DNA from: Bauldia litoralis
Lineage (GTDB): Bacteria > Pseudomonadota > Alphaproteobacteria > Rhizobiales > Kaistiaceae
NCBI RefSeq assembly: GCF_900104485.1
Contig: NZ_FMXQ01000005.1
Location: forward strand, 186,001-250,000
Direction: 5' to 3'
Length of the DNA: 64,000 nt
Below are positions 56,862 through 64,000 of this stretch, one piece after another. Positions within the stretch are counted from its first letter, which is position 1; each line of letters opens with the position of its first letter. The position numbers were made by a program, and so were the translations under genes. Under the pieces are notes generated by a model that was given only the letters and a program-made list of their open reading frames with translations, was not told where the DNA came from and made no database searches.

Positions 56862-57860
56862 ATGAAGATCATCTACGACACCGATATTGGCTGGATGAAC
56901 GACGACTGCATCGCCGCGGTGCTGGCGCTTTCAGCGCCAGACCTGGAGGTGCTCGGCATCACGCCGATCATGGGGAACTACGACCTGTCGCACGAGGTCG
57001 CCTGCGCGCTCCGCCTGCTCGAGGTCCTCGGCCGGGAGAGCGTGCCGGTCTGTCCGGGCTTCGACCGGCCGCTGCTGCATGAGCGCGGTCGCTACGCCGA
57101 CGCGATGTGGGGGGAATGGGCAACCTTCCCGGAGACGATCGACCTGCCGGCCGGGCTGCCGTCGCTGACCGCCGATCCGCGCCACGCCAGCGACTTCATC
57201 ATCGAGAGCGTGCGCGCCCATCCCGGCGAGGTGACAATTCTCGCCGTCGGGCCGCTGACCAATCTCGCCGTAGCCATCCGCAAGGCGCCCGACATCGTCG
57301 GCAAAATCCGCCAGGCGGTGATCATGGGCGGCGGCATCGGCCTGTTTCCCGGCGGCTGGGGCAACAGCACGCCGCTGTCGGAGTTCAACTTCTGGGTCGA
57401 CCCCGAGGCGGCGCGGATCGTGCTGCGCTCGAACCTGCCAACGGTGCTGGTGCCGATCAACGTCTGCCGCAAGACGCATCTGCCGAAACGCTTCGTCGAG
57501 GCGATCGCCCACTCGACGACCGCGAAGCCGGGCGTCGCCGAGCTGTTCCGGACCTGGACGTTGCCGCTCTTCGAGTCGCTGGTGCGGGAGAACCACCTTG
57601 CCTACGGCCTCTACGACTCCTGCGTCATCGGCTATGCGCTGCGGCCGGACCTGTTCAAGACGACCGAACTCTCCGTCGACGTGGTGACGCTACCCGGACC
57701 GCAATACGGGATGAGCATCGCCTACCAGCCCGGCGAACGCATCGTCGACGACGAGAATATCCGCTTCCCGATCGAGGACGCGCCTTCACCGATCACCGTT
57801 GTTCACGATGTCGATTTCGACGGGCTGGTGGAACTCTACCTGGAAACCGTGGGCGCCTGA
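56862..57860 (+). CDS. Nucleoside hydrolase (inosine-uridine type)
   Basis: 332 residues. The N-terminal calcium site reads DTDIGWMNDD (6-15), a variant of the usual DTDPGxDD with two extra residues, which is also seen in many relatives as DTDIGxDIDD. ILAVGPLTNLA and VIMGGGI are typical family motifs, and EFNFWVDPEAA supplies another calcium ligand. The enzyme splits the N-glycosidic bond of nucleosides or related glycosides. The last 25 bases overlap the convergent 724-residue gene. The variant active site makes substrate prediction unsafe. Confidence 0.88.
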   Translation: MKIIYDTDIGWMNDDCIAAVLALSAPDLEVLGITPIMGNYDLSHEVACALRLLEVLGRESVPVCPGFDRPLLHERGRYADAMWGEWATFPETIDLPAGLPSLTADPRHASDFIIESVRAHPGEVTILAVGPLTNLAVAIRKAPDIVGKIRQAVIMGGGIGLFPGGWGNSTPLSEFNFWVDPEAARIVLRSNLPTVLVPINVCRKTHLPKRFVEAIAHSTTAKPGVAELFRTWTLPLFESLVRENHLAYGLYDSCVIGYALRPDLFKTTELSVDVVTLPGPQYGMSIAYQPGERIVDDENIRFPIEDAPSPITVVHDVDFDGLVELYLETVGA

Positions 57861-60010
57861 GGCGCTGCCGCCACAGCGGTCCCGACATCAAGGCGCACGA
57901 CGCCCAGCAATTCAAGGTCGCGATACAGGCCCTCGGTCTCGGTGACCGTCTTGCCGTGGACCACCCGCAGCGGACCGAACGACATCGCCGGTTCGTCGCG
58001 CAGTCGCCGCACGAGCTCGGCCCGCCCCCCCTCGACCGTCACGTCCGGGCGATGACGGCCGAAGCGACAGACCGCCTTCCCGTCCGAGCCGTCGACCACG
58101 CTCAGGGTTGGCGCGAGACGCGGGACGATGCCGGTGACGTGCTTCATCCGCGACTCGGGATCGAGGGATATCGTCTCCGTGCCGAAGACGAGTTCGGGCA
58201 GCCGCAAGCGCAGGGCGACCGACAGCGCCTCGTCGCGGGTGGCGGGGATGTCGACGCCGGCGTTGTCCTCGACGAGAAAAACGCCCCGCGCGAGACCGGG
58301 CAAGGCCGGGCAGAGCGTCGCCAGCGCGGCCTCGACAAGGCGGACCAGGCGGACGCGAGGCCGGACGTAGACCGGCGTCGCATCGTCCGACGCGCTCCAG
58401 CCGATCACCGCGCCGGGGCCACCGACAAGGCGCTGCGGAGGCGCGACGGCCGACGCGGCGCGAATGGCGGGATACTCGCCGCCGACGCTGGCAGTGAGAC
58501 CGGGCCAGGCCGCGGTCATGCGATCGGCAAGCGCTTCGCTGATATCAATGTCGAGCCGGGCGCGCACGGTATCGGCGCCGGCACCGAACAGCAGGTCGAC
58601 GATGCCGGGCGGCGCGGCTTCGGGCGGGACGAAGGCAAGCCAGGCCAGCGCCGCCCGTAGCCAGGCGCCCTGCGCCGCGGGCGCGGTCGACTCGGCCTCG
58701 GCGGTGGCGCGCAGGATATTCATCTCGACGATCTCGCCAAGGCTCCTGAGGCCGTGGGTGGTGGCGAAGGCGCGGTCAAGCGCGGCGCGCCGCCGGTCAC
58801 GGTCGCCCTGCGCCTCGTGGATGCGGGCGAGGGTCATGGCGTTGCGGTGAACCAGCCGCCGGTCGGCATCCGACAGGCGGTCGAGCGCCTCGCGCACCGT
58901 CTCGGCAAGCGTCAGCGCGCGGCCGGCCGCGTCCGTCGCCAGCACCGCGGCATGGGTGTCGAGCAGGAGGAGGTCGTCGGCCGCGAGCGGTTCGCCGCCG
59001 GCCAACCTGTCGGCCAGCGGGCCAAGATAGCCATCGAGGTCCGCCGTCCCCCCGGCGGCCAGGGCGGCGCGGAGCTTCAACCGGGCAAGGCATTCGCGAT
59101 CGGGCTCCGGCGCGCGCCGCGACGGCGGCGGCATCGCCAGCATGTCGTCAAACCGGCCGAGCCGCAGGCGTACTTCCTGGCGGCGGATATCGGCAGTGGC
59201 CCGCTCTTCGGGGTTGCGTGCGACCTGGCGCGCCCGTTCGGCGAGATCGGCGGCGATATCGAGGGCGCCGGCCGTCTCCAACCGGCGGCTCAGGTCGCGA
59301 AGCCGCGCGCCGTCGGCGAAATGGGCCGTACAGTGGCACTCGGCGAAGGCCGCGAAGCCCTCGTCCGCCGCTTCAATCGGGGCCATCGGGTCGATTTCGG
59401 GGGCAGTGGCGCGCGGATCGTCGTCGCGCCATGCCGGCGGAATGAGGAACCGGTCGGCGCCAACCGCGACAAGGCCGGTGTCGTCGATCGGGATCGCCCC
59501 GACCAGCGAGCGCGGCAGCAGGCCCGGAAAGAAGCGGAGCAGGCGCTCCTGCTCCGCCGTCAGCGGCAGCAATCGTTCGCCGGGGGCGGGCGCGACGACG
59601 CCGGCGCGCCGCTCGAACAGCGACCGGCCGATGACCGTGGTCACCGGCTCGTCGCCGACAATCGCCAGCGAGATCGACCGGCGCTTGAGAAAGAGGAAAA
59701 GCCACTCGTTGTCGCGTCGGAGCGGCAGGCCGAAGCGCGGCGTCAGGATGGCGACGATACCGTTCTGGGGCAGGGCGGCGGACAGAAGGCCGGCGACAGC
59801 GTAAGCGTGAAAGACCGTCGCCTCGCCGACCGCGCCAGCGTCGATCTCGTCCAGCGGCGACGCAGGCATCATCGGCGCGTCGGGCAGCGCCACGCCAAGC
59901 GCGGCGGCGAGTTGGGTCGCGGCCTCCCACGGGCGCCATGCGCCAAGCGTCAGGTCGATGGCGGGATACGCTGCCGGGCCGGCAGTGGCGCGCGGTTCAT
60001 CGTCTGACAC
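57836..60010 (-). CDS. Large protein of unknown function in the TOMM-like cluster
   Basis: 724 residues from a GTG at 60010 with GGGGGAGGCGATCG upstream; no family recognised. Residues about 60-130 have alternating hydrophobic strands and helices (VAILTPRFGLPLRRDNEWLF, ISLAIVGD). Residues about 215-460 are mostly helical with TPR-like spacing (DIAADLAERARQVARNPEER, ALTLAETVREALDRL), suggesting a protein- or peptide-binding solenoid. The C-terminal 200 residues have beta-rich segments (PVYVRPRVRLVRLVE, GVFLVEDNAGVDIPA) and Arg-rich motifs. It starts 20 bases after the SagB-like gene, so it is part of the same operon. A scaffold or substrate role for the modifying enzymes is possible but unproven. 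Confidence 0.6.
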   Translation of the reverse strand: MSDDEPRATAGPAAYPAIDLTLGAWRPWEAATQLAAALGVALPDAPMMPASPLDEIDAGAVGEATVFHAYAVAGLLSAALPQNGIVAILTPRFGLPLRRDNEWLFLFLKRRSISLAIVGDEPVTTVIGRSLFERRAGVVAPAPGERLLPLTAEQERLLRFFPGLLPRSLVGAIPIDDTGLVAVGADRFLIPPAWRDDDPRATAPEIDPMAPIEAADEGFAAFAECHCTAHFADGARLRDLSRRLETAGALDIAADLAERARQVARNPEERATADIRRQEVRLRLGRFDDMLAMPPPSRRAPEPDRECLARLKLRAALAAGGTADLDGYLGPLADRLAGGEPLAADDLLLLDTHAAVLATDAAGRALTLAETVREALDRLSDADRRLVHRNAMTLARIHEAQGDRDRRRAALDRAFATTHGLRSLGEIVEMNILRATAEAESTAPAAQGAWLRAALAWLAFVPPEAAPPGIVDLLFGAGADTVRARLDIDISEALADRMTAAWPGLTASVGGEYPAIRAASAVAPPQRLVGGPGAVIGWSASDDATPVYVRPRVRLVRLVEAALATLCPALPGLARGVFLVEDNAGVDIPATRDEALSVALRLRLPELVFGTETISLDPESRMKHVTGIVPRLAPTLSVVDGSDGKAVCRFGRHRPDVTVEGGRAELVRRLRDEPAMSFGPLRVVHGKTVTETEGLYRDLELLGVVRLDVGTAVAAAPQAPTVSR

Positions 60011-60029
60011 CGATCGCCTCCCCCATCTT

Positions 60030-60737
60030 CTAGTCTCCGGCGGCCGTTCCGATGGCCACCATGCAAAGCACGCTTTGCGACAGGCCATCGAGCGCCAGGA
60101 GAGCGTCGATCTCGCGGTCGTAATAGCCGGCAACCGTGCGGCACCAGAGACCGGACGCCCCGACGGCCTGATCGAAGCCCGCGGCCTGACGGCCAGTGGC
60201 GAAGACGGCGTTGCGATAGCCGCGCTCGCCATGAGCAAGCGTCGCCGCCGCCAGATTTCCGACCAGCAGGACGACAGCCTGCGCCCGTTTGACCAGCGCC
60301 GGCTCCGTAGTGGCCGCCGCGAGCGGCCCGCCGAATGTCTCGCGGCCCCGAAGATGAAGGGTCCGCCCGGCGCGGTCGTGGCGGTAGAGGCCGGCCGGCA
60401 GGGCCTCGACCGCGTTGGCATAGAGCCAGGTTTCGATCGGATCGTCGTTCGGCCTTGCGGCGGCGGCGAGGAGTGCGGCGAGCGACGCCAGCGCCATGGT
60501 GCCGTCGCCGGCACAAGCGGCATCGACCGTGCCTTCGCCGGGCAGCATGACTAGCGATCCGCCGGCCTGGAGGGCGAAGGCCTGGCCGACCAGCGGCTGC
60601 TCGACAGCCCCGGGCGACGCCGGGCGGCGATCGTCGCGGACGATGTCATGGCGGCGGCCGCGCTTGGCGTTCTCGTGATAGGTCGCCCAGGCGGTTTCCG
60701 GCAGCGTGTCGCTTGCTTCATCGAACCAGGCGGACAT
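60030..60737 (-). CDS. SagB-type nitroreductase-like dehydrogenase (TOMM B protein)
   Basis: 235 residues from ATG at 60737. The start MSAWFDEASDTLPETAWATYHENAKRG fits SagB-type dehydrogenases (WxxYHExxK). The C-terminal half has ATGRQAAGFDQAVGASGLW, matching their flavin/helix region, and then LLALDG. SagB/McbC enzymes use FMN to oxidise thiazolines to thiazoles. The canonical P-S-G-G-A-L FMN-phosphate loop is not seen: the matching place reads RPNDDPIETW. The protein may therefore be divergent or inactive. It lies between the YcaO gene and the 724-residue unknown. Confidence 0.65.
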   Translation of the reverse strand: MSAWFDEASDTLPETAWATYHENAKRGRRHDIVRDDRRPASPGAVEQPLVGQAFALQAGGSLVMLPGEGTVDAACAGDGTMALASLAALLAAAARPNDDPIETWLYANAVEALPAGLYRHDRAGRTLHLRGRETFGGPLAAATTEPALVKRAQAVVLLVGNLAAATLAHGERGYRNAVFATGRQAAGFDQAVGASGLWCRTVAGYYDREIDALLALDGLSQSVLCMVAIGTAAGD

Positions 60738-60756
60738 GGGCGGCTCCGTTCCGTCC

Positions 60757-62073
60757 TCAGAAAAAGGGGTGCGGGGCGGCATTGCCGCCGCCGGTTTCGC
60801 TGATGCCGCGATGGCCGAGTTTCTGGGGCGCATCGTAGAGGCGGCGGGCGCCGAGGGGACGCAGGTGGTGCCCGGCAAAGAGCGGCAAGTAGCCAGGGAC
60901 GATCGTCCGGACGACGTTCAGTCCAAGCGCGCCGATGTCGATGCCGGTAAGGTTGGCGGCATAGACCCGGTAGCCGGTCGCCATGACCCGGCCGATCGCG
61001 GCCTCGAGGTCGCCGTCGACCGAGCCGGTCGTAGCATTCTCGTGGTCGTCGAGATCGCAGGCCTCGTCCGAGGCGAGGCTCGCCGCGACGAGCGGGCGGT
61101 TGTCGTGATCGGCGGCGAAGGCGGCGTGGTCGGCCGGGGTCACCACGTCTTCCCAATCGCCGGTCGCCTCCGGGGGCGGCAGGGTCGCCATGATCCCGAC
61201 CGCGAGCCGCCGGTTCGCGGCCAGCCGGCAGAGCGCGGCGGCCACGGCATCGGCCGGATCGAGCCTTGCGGCGACCGCGAAGACATGGGCCGGGCGATCG
61301 CGGGCATCCGAAGCGACGACCGCGACGAAGGCGGGAATGCGATTGTCGGTGGTGACGTCGAGGATCGTCACCGGGTCACCGGCGCTGCGGAAGCGATCGA
61401 CCATGTCGCGGAGGCGCTGCGGCAGAGTCTCGATCCGCAGACGCGGCGACTGGATGCCGGCTTGCCAGAAGAGCGCCGCAGCGTCGCGGGCGACGACATC
61501 GCAGAGCCCGGACAAGGCTGCGGCGGCCACGCCCTCGCCGCATGCCAGCCCGCCGGGGTCGCTGCACACGATCGGCTGGTCGCCGGCGGTGCGGGCATAG
61601 GCGAAGGGGAACCACACCATGGCGGCAGGCGCATGGACCGTCTCGCCGGTGGCGAGGTCGACGGCGCCGGTCCACTTGACCGGTGTCGTCTCGCGGAAGG
61701 GGACATAGGGATAGCCCGGGCGGGCATACTGGGCTTCGGAGAAGAGCGCGAAATCGGCTGGCGCGATGCAAGGAAAGGCGGCGGCGACGGCGGTATCGAC
61801 CGGCAGGCCATCGCTCCGGTACGTCGCCGCACAATACCGCGAGATGCCGGCACCGAGCGCGGCAAGGACGGCCGCGGGACGATCGACTGCAGCGACCTCG
61901 ACACTTCGCGGGGTGGCCACGCCGCCCAGCGTGGCGACATCGCAGAGGCGGGCCCGCAGGTGGACATAGCGCGGCGCGTCGGGCGCCTCGGCGATCCGGT
62001 CGAGCGCCGAGACGATCCCGACGCCCGGGTCGAAGACCCCTTCATATCCCGCCGGAAGGGTCTCGATCTGCAT
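60757..62073 (-). CDS. YcaO-like protein lacking the conserved Mg-ATP glutamates
   Basis: 438 residues from ATG at 62073, which overlaps the E1-like stop; the GTG just before is an alternative. YcaO fold landmarks are recognisable, but their acidic residues are changed. AALGAGISRYC (71-81) stands where S-A-L-x-E-A-x-E-R-Y is usual. ALSGLCDVVARDAAALFW (186-203) stands for L-x-G-L-x-E-x-x-E-R-D-A. ALCRLAANR stands for A-L-x-E-A-x-Q-x-R. The arginines (R79, R196, R288) stay, while each aligned Glu becomes Ala, Ser, Asp, Cys or Arg. The C terminus is APHPFF, similar to the proline-rich ends of TOMM YcaO proteins. Normal YcaO proteins phosphorylate the backbone amide to cyclise Cys/Ser/Thr; whether this one can is doubtful. 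Confidence 0.7.
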   Translation of the reverse strand: MQIETLPAGYEGVFDPGVGIVSALDRIAEAPDAPRYVHLRARLCDVATLGGVATPRSVEVAAVDRPAAVLAALGAGISRYCAATYRSDGLPVDTAVAAAFPCIAPADFALFSEAQYARPGYPYVPFRETTPVKWTGAVDLATGETVHAPAAMVWFPFAYARTAGDQPIVCSDPGGLACGEGVAAAALSGLCDVVARDAAALFWQAGIQSPRLRIETLPQRLRDMVDRFRSAGDPVTILDVTTDNRIPAFVAVVASDARDRPAHVFAVAARLDPADAVAAALCRLAANRRLAVGIMATLPPPEATGDWEDVVTPADHAAFAADHDNRPLVAASLASDEACDLDDHENATTGSVDGDLEAAIGRVMATGYRVYAANLTGIDIGALGLNVVRTIVPGYLPLFAGHHLRPLGARRLYDAPQKLGHRGISETGGGNAAPHPFF

Positions 62074-63173
62074 CACTCGACCTTCGGACCGGCGTCTTCC
62101 GACGTCGCATCCTGCCGCGAGGCCTCCGCCTGCACCGGCGCTTCCGGCAGGCGAGCGGTGGCGCAGACCGGGCAGCGCGGCACCTTGAGGATGGTGCGGG
62201 TGCGCAAGGAGGGCGTCATCAGGTCGGCCTCGACAAGCCGGCCCGCCGCGCCGCCGGGCAGGGTCTTGCCGAAATGCTTGAGCAGTTCGATCGCGCCGAT
62301 ATCAGCGGCGGCCCGCGCCATCGGCTGGAGATAGCCGGAGACCGTCCCGCCGAAGAAGGCATGGCCCCGGCCGGCGCGGCCGCCATCCGGATCGGCGGCG
62401 ACCGAATCGCGCCGCAGGGACAGGCATTCGTAACACGGCCCCTCGCCGGGGACGACCATCGGGCCGAGATGCGCGACCTCATCCTCCAGAACAATGGGAT
62501 AGAACTGGATATCGGCGACGACGCAGGCGCGATTCCAGTCGCGCATCAGCGACAGCCCGCCGACATCGCTGCAGGCGATGTGGCAGTCGACCCGGCGGTC
62601 GCGGGCCTGCCAGTCGGCGAAGGCCACCGGCCTGACCGACATGGCGCCGGCGATCTCCGGGCGCAGCGCGGCATCGTCGTCGAAGAAATCGAGATTGCGC
62701 AACGCCGGGTGATCGACCAGCGTCAGGAAGCGGAAGCCGCAGCTCCGCAGGTTGCCAAGCAGCGGCAGCGAGACGTGGTTGATGCCGAAGATCGCGAGGC
62801 TGACGCGTTCGAGATTGGCAACCGTGGCGGCGGCGGTGGTGCCATGGTTCCAGTAAAAGACATCGTCGCGGCGCTCGCCGCGCCCGGTCTCCGGTCCGAC
62901 AACCAGCAACCGCGCGCCGCGCAGATGCGCGACAAGGTCGGCCAGCGTCTCGCGATCGGCGGGATCAACGTCGACCGACAGGTCCTCGAGGTTGATTCCC
63001 CGGCCCTCAGCCGACCGCGCAACCAGAAGATCGAGAAGTTCCGCGGCTTTGGCGCCGGGAATCCTGAGCCGCGTCCTGCCGCGCCGGACAATGACGCCGC
63101 CGTCGCACGGCACCGCCTGCAGGTCGAGGAGGCGATACCGCGCCTGATCCACCCCTGGAATGCCATCGTCCAT
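62073..63173 (-). CDS. E1-like / leader-peptide-binding TOMM protein (C protein)
   Basis: 366 residues from ATG at 63173 (a TTG at 63200 is an alternative). The N-terminal ~90 residues have the winged-helix-like pattern of a RiPP recognition element (ARYRLLDLQAVPCDGGV, then IPGAKAAELLDLL). The remainder resembles E1/ThiF-related cyclodehydratase partners, with a degenerate Rossmann turn AIFGINHVSLPLL and a zinc tetracysteine set Cys247/Cys250 (GPCYECL) and Cys334/Cys337 (PRCPVC). In TOMM systems this protein binds the leader of the precursor peptide and presents it to YcaO. It is the first gene of the cluster. Confidence 0.75.
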   Translation of the reverse strand: MDDGIPGVDQARYRLLDLQAVPCDGGVIVRRGRTRLRIPGAKAAELLDLLVARSAEGRGINLEDLSVDVDPADRETLADLVAHLRGARLLVVGPETGRGERRDDVFYWNHGTTAAATVANLERVSLAIFGINHVSLPLLGNLRSCGFRFLTLVDHPALRNLDFFDDDAALRPEIAGAMSVRPVAFADWQARDRRVDCHIACSDVGGLSLMRDWNRACVVADIQFYPIVLEDEVAHLGPMVVPGEGPCYECLSLRRDSVAADPDGGRAGRGHAFFGGTVSGYLQPMARAAADIGAIELLKHFGKTLPGGAAGRLVEADLMTPSLRTRTILKVPRCPVCATARLPEAPVQAEASRQDATSEDAGPKVE

Positions 63174-63269
63174 GTCGACACACCCCGCCGGCGCAACCAA
63201 AACGCCGATTGTCGTGTATCTTCTATGACATGGAGGCAGGGAAGCGGCAATCGCGGAGGGCGCAGGCCG

Positions 63270-63288
63270 CCGCGCGGTTGTCGCGCGG
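63270..63288 (-). terminator. Hairpin just after the hemerythrin gene
   Basis: Perfect 7-bp stem CCGCGCG / CGCGCGG with a five-base loop begins directly at the hemerythrin stop codon. It separates that gene from the TOMM-like cluster and makes a separate transcript for the cluster more likely. No T-run follows. Confidence 0.6.
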
Positions 63289-63861
63289 TCAGATGCCGAG
63301 AGGCCCCTCGCCGCGATCGAGGATCAGGGGAATGATCAGGTCCTCCTCATCGTCGAGATGGTGGATCAGCTTGGCGAGCAGGCGTTCGCTGTCCGTGTCG
63401 TGCTGCTCGGCCGCCCGCATCACCGCGTCGCGATCCTTGTCGAACGTGCCGACCAGCGCATTGGCGGAGTCGAAGGCGGCAATCATCGCGGCGTGGATGC
63501 TCTCGTGATCGCTTTCGAGCACCTCGAAGCCTTGCGCGAGCCGCGGCTCGGCGGCGGCGAAGAGCGGGAAGAACTGGTAGTCCTCGATCGAATGATGACC
63601 TTCGAGCCCGCCTAGGAACTGGCTGAGGCGGCGGGGATAACGGGCGCGATAGTCGGCGGCCTCGATCCGGCCCTCGCGGAAGCCCTCGCCGAGGTCCTTC
63701 AGCTCGCCGCCGAGGGCACGGAACTGGTCGTGGATATGGAGCCAGAACCGCGCCATGTCGCCGAGATTGACGTGGTCCTGCCAGACTTCGCGGGGATAGG
63801 TGTCGAGCAGGATTCGCAGGTCGTCCGGCCAGCCTTTGCGTGTATCGAGGTCAAGCGTCAT
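63289..63861 (-). CDS. Hemerythrin HHE cation-binding domain protein
   Basis: 190 residues. A four-helix bundle with iron ligands at HIHDQF, EGHHSIEDYQFFP (H-H-x-x-x-D/E), ESDHESIHAAM and HHLDDEEDLIIP agrees with bacterial hemerythrin-like proteins, which bind a di-iron site and sense or store oxygen or NO, or protect clusters. The ATG overlaps the stop of the upstream gene (ATGA), so it is co-translated with the gene cut by the right edge. The N terminus is not a signal peptide; the protein is cytoplasmic. Confidence 0.85.
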   Translation of the reverse strand: MTLDLDTRKGWPDDLRILLDTYPREVWQDHVNLGDMARFWLHIHDQFRALGGELKDLGEGFREGRIEAADYRARYPRRLSQFLGGLEGHHSIEDYQFFPLFAAAEPRLAQGFEVLESDHESIHAAMIAAFDSANALVGTFDKDRDAVMRAAEQHDTDSERLLAKLIHHLDDEEDLIIPLILDRGEGPLGI

Positions 63862-64000
63862 TTCTTCATGCGTTTTCTCGCCGCGACGGGCTCAGGCCGA
63901 ACATTGTCGTTCTCCGGTCGAAGATCGCGGTGGGTCCTGGTGACCGGCCGCCCGCCAAAATTCACGGCGAAATAGTTGGCGGCATAGCGCAATCCGGTAC
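63858..64000 (-). CDS. Unidentified protein, C-terminal fragment
   Basis: The last 47 or so residues of a gene that begins outside the window. It reads TGLRYAANYFAVNFGG, then a basic tail rich in Arg, Pro and Lys ending ARKRMKK. It is open to the window edge in this frame, and its stop overlaps the hemerythrin ATG as ATGA, which supports real coding. No family can be named from this fragment. Confidence 0.55.
   Translation of the reverse strand, partial: TGLRYAANYFAVNFGGRPVTRTHRDLRPENDNVRPEPVAARKRMKK

Noticed and set aside
56862-57860. Nucleoside hydrolase with a broken calcium motif
   Set aside because: DTDIGWMNDD deviates from DTDPGxDD, but similar DTDIG-type variants are common in the family, so it is not good evidence of loss of function.
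63227-63334. Small Arg/Gly-rich plus-strand frame beside the TOMM-like cluster, considered as a precursor peptide
   Set aside because: No ribosome site, no leader/core pattern, few Ser/Thr/Cys, and it runs into the antisense of the hemerythrin gene.
61683-63335. Long plus-strand frame opposite the YcaO and E1-like genes
   Set aside because: Its translation is low-complexity Arg/Ala/Gly, typical of antisense frames in GC-rich DNA; the minus-strand proteins have recognisable motifs.

Overview
The window is GC-rich DNA (roughly two thirds G+C by eye), packed with short-gap or overlapping operons. It has many GTG starts, ATGA/GTGA stop-start overlaps, and a large load of periplasmic-binding-protein transporters. 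Together with intergenic palindromes of the 'CCCTCTCCC...GGGAGAGGG' and 'TCCCCGCGCAAGCGGGGA' types, this suggests an alphaproteobacterium, most likely Hyphomicrobiales (Rhizobiales). No rRNA, tRNA, CRISPR array, transposase or phage gene was seen.

Layout. (1) 1-4547, minus strand: RpiR regulator, SDR dehydrogenase, mannitol-dehydrogenase-family reductase, TIM-barrel sugar isomerase/epimerase and the start of a sugar-binding protein, a polyol/uronate-type catabolic operon. (2) 4668-9865, minus: DJ-1/PfpI protein, TctCBA tripartite tricarboxylate-type transporter, IclR regulator and a small unknown protein, headed by a 35-bp inverted repeat over the first start codon. (3) 10139-12909, plus: GntR regulator, SDR and a glucarate-dehydratase-like enolase. 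(4) 12953-18148: an enoyl-CoA hydratase divergent from a TetR regulator, then SMP-30 lactonase, a fused two-domain CoA-transferase-fold protein and an aldose epimerase. (5) 18446-27913, minus: a solute-binding-like protein without signal peptide, IclR regulator, RbsB-type binding protein, permease, double ATPase, second permease, SDR, CaiB-type CoA-transferase and enoyl-CoA hydratase. This links a sugar-type importer to CoA-thioester chemistry. (6) 28052-30517: TetR regulator divergent from an NmrA-type NAD(P)-binding protein, and a MsAcT-like SGNH esterase. (7) 30643-38239, plus: a second sugar ABC importer with FadR-type regulator, Gfo/Idh/MocA oxidoreductase, acetoacetate-decarboxylase-fold protein, rhamnose-mutarotase-family protein and SDR, behind a FadR-like palindrome. 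(8) 38249-49880, minus: glgE, treS-maltokinase fusion, glgB, glgX and malQ, the GlgE alpha-glucan pathway with turnover enzymes. (9) 50001-57860: two unknown proteins, an NMT1/THI5-type ABC importer interrupted by a repeat element, another unknown, a ThDP enzyme and a nucleoside hydrolase. (10) 57836-63173, minus: a compact cluster resembling thiazole/oxazole-modified peptide (TOMM) biosynthesis: an E1-like/leader-binding protein, a YcaO protein, a SagB-type nitroreductase and a 724-residue unknown. (11) 63289-64000: a hemerythrin protein and the end of an unidentified gene.

Most of the window is ordinary accessory carbohydrate metabolism: each transporter sits with a local regulator and a short oxidoreductase/lyase pathway. 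Substrates cannot be assigned from sequence alone. The most unusual part is the TOMM-like cluster. I see no precursor peptide next to it. Its YcaO protein keeps the fold motifs but appears to have lost every conserved Mg-ATP glutamate I can align by eye, and its nitroreductase is also divergent. It could be a new type of peptide- or protein-modifying system, or one whose active YcaO and substrate lie elsewhere.
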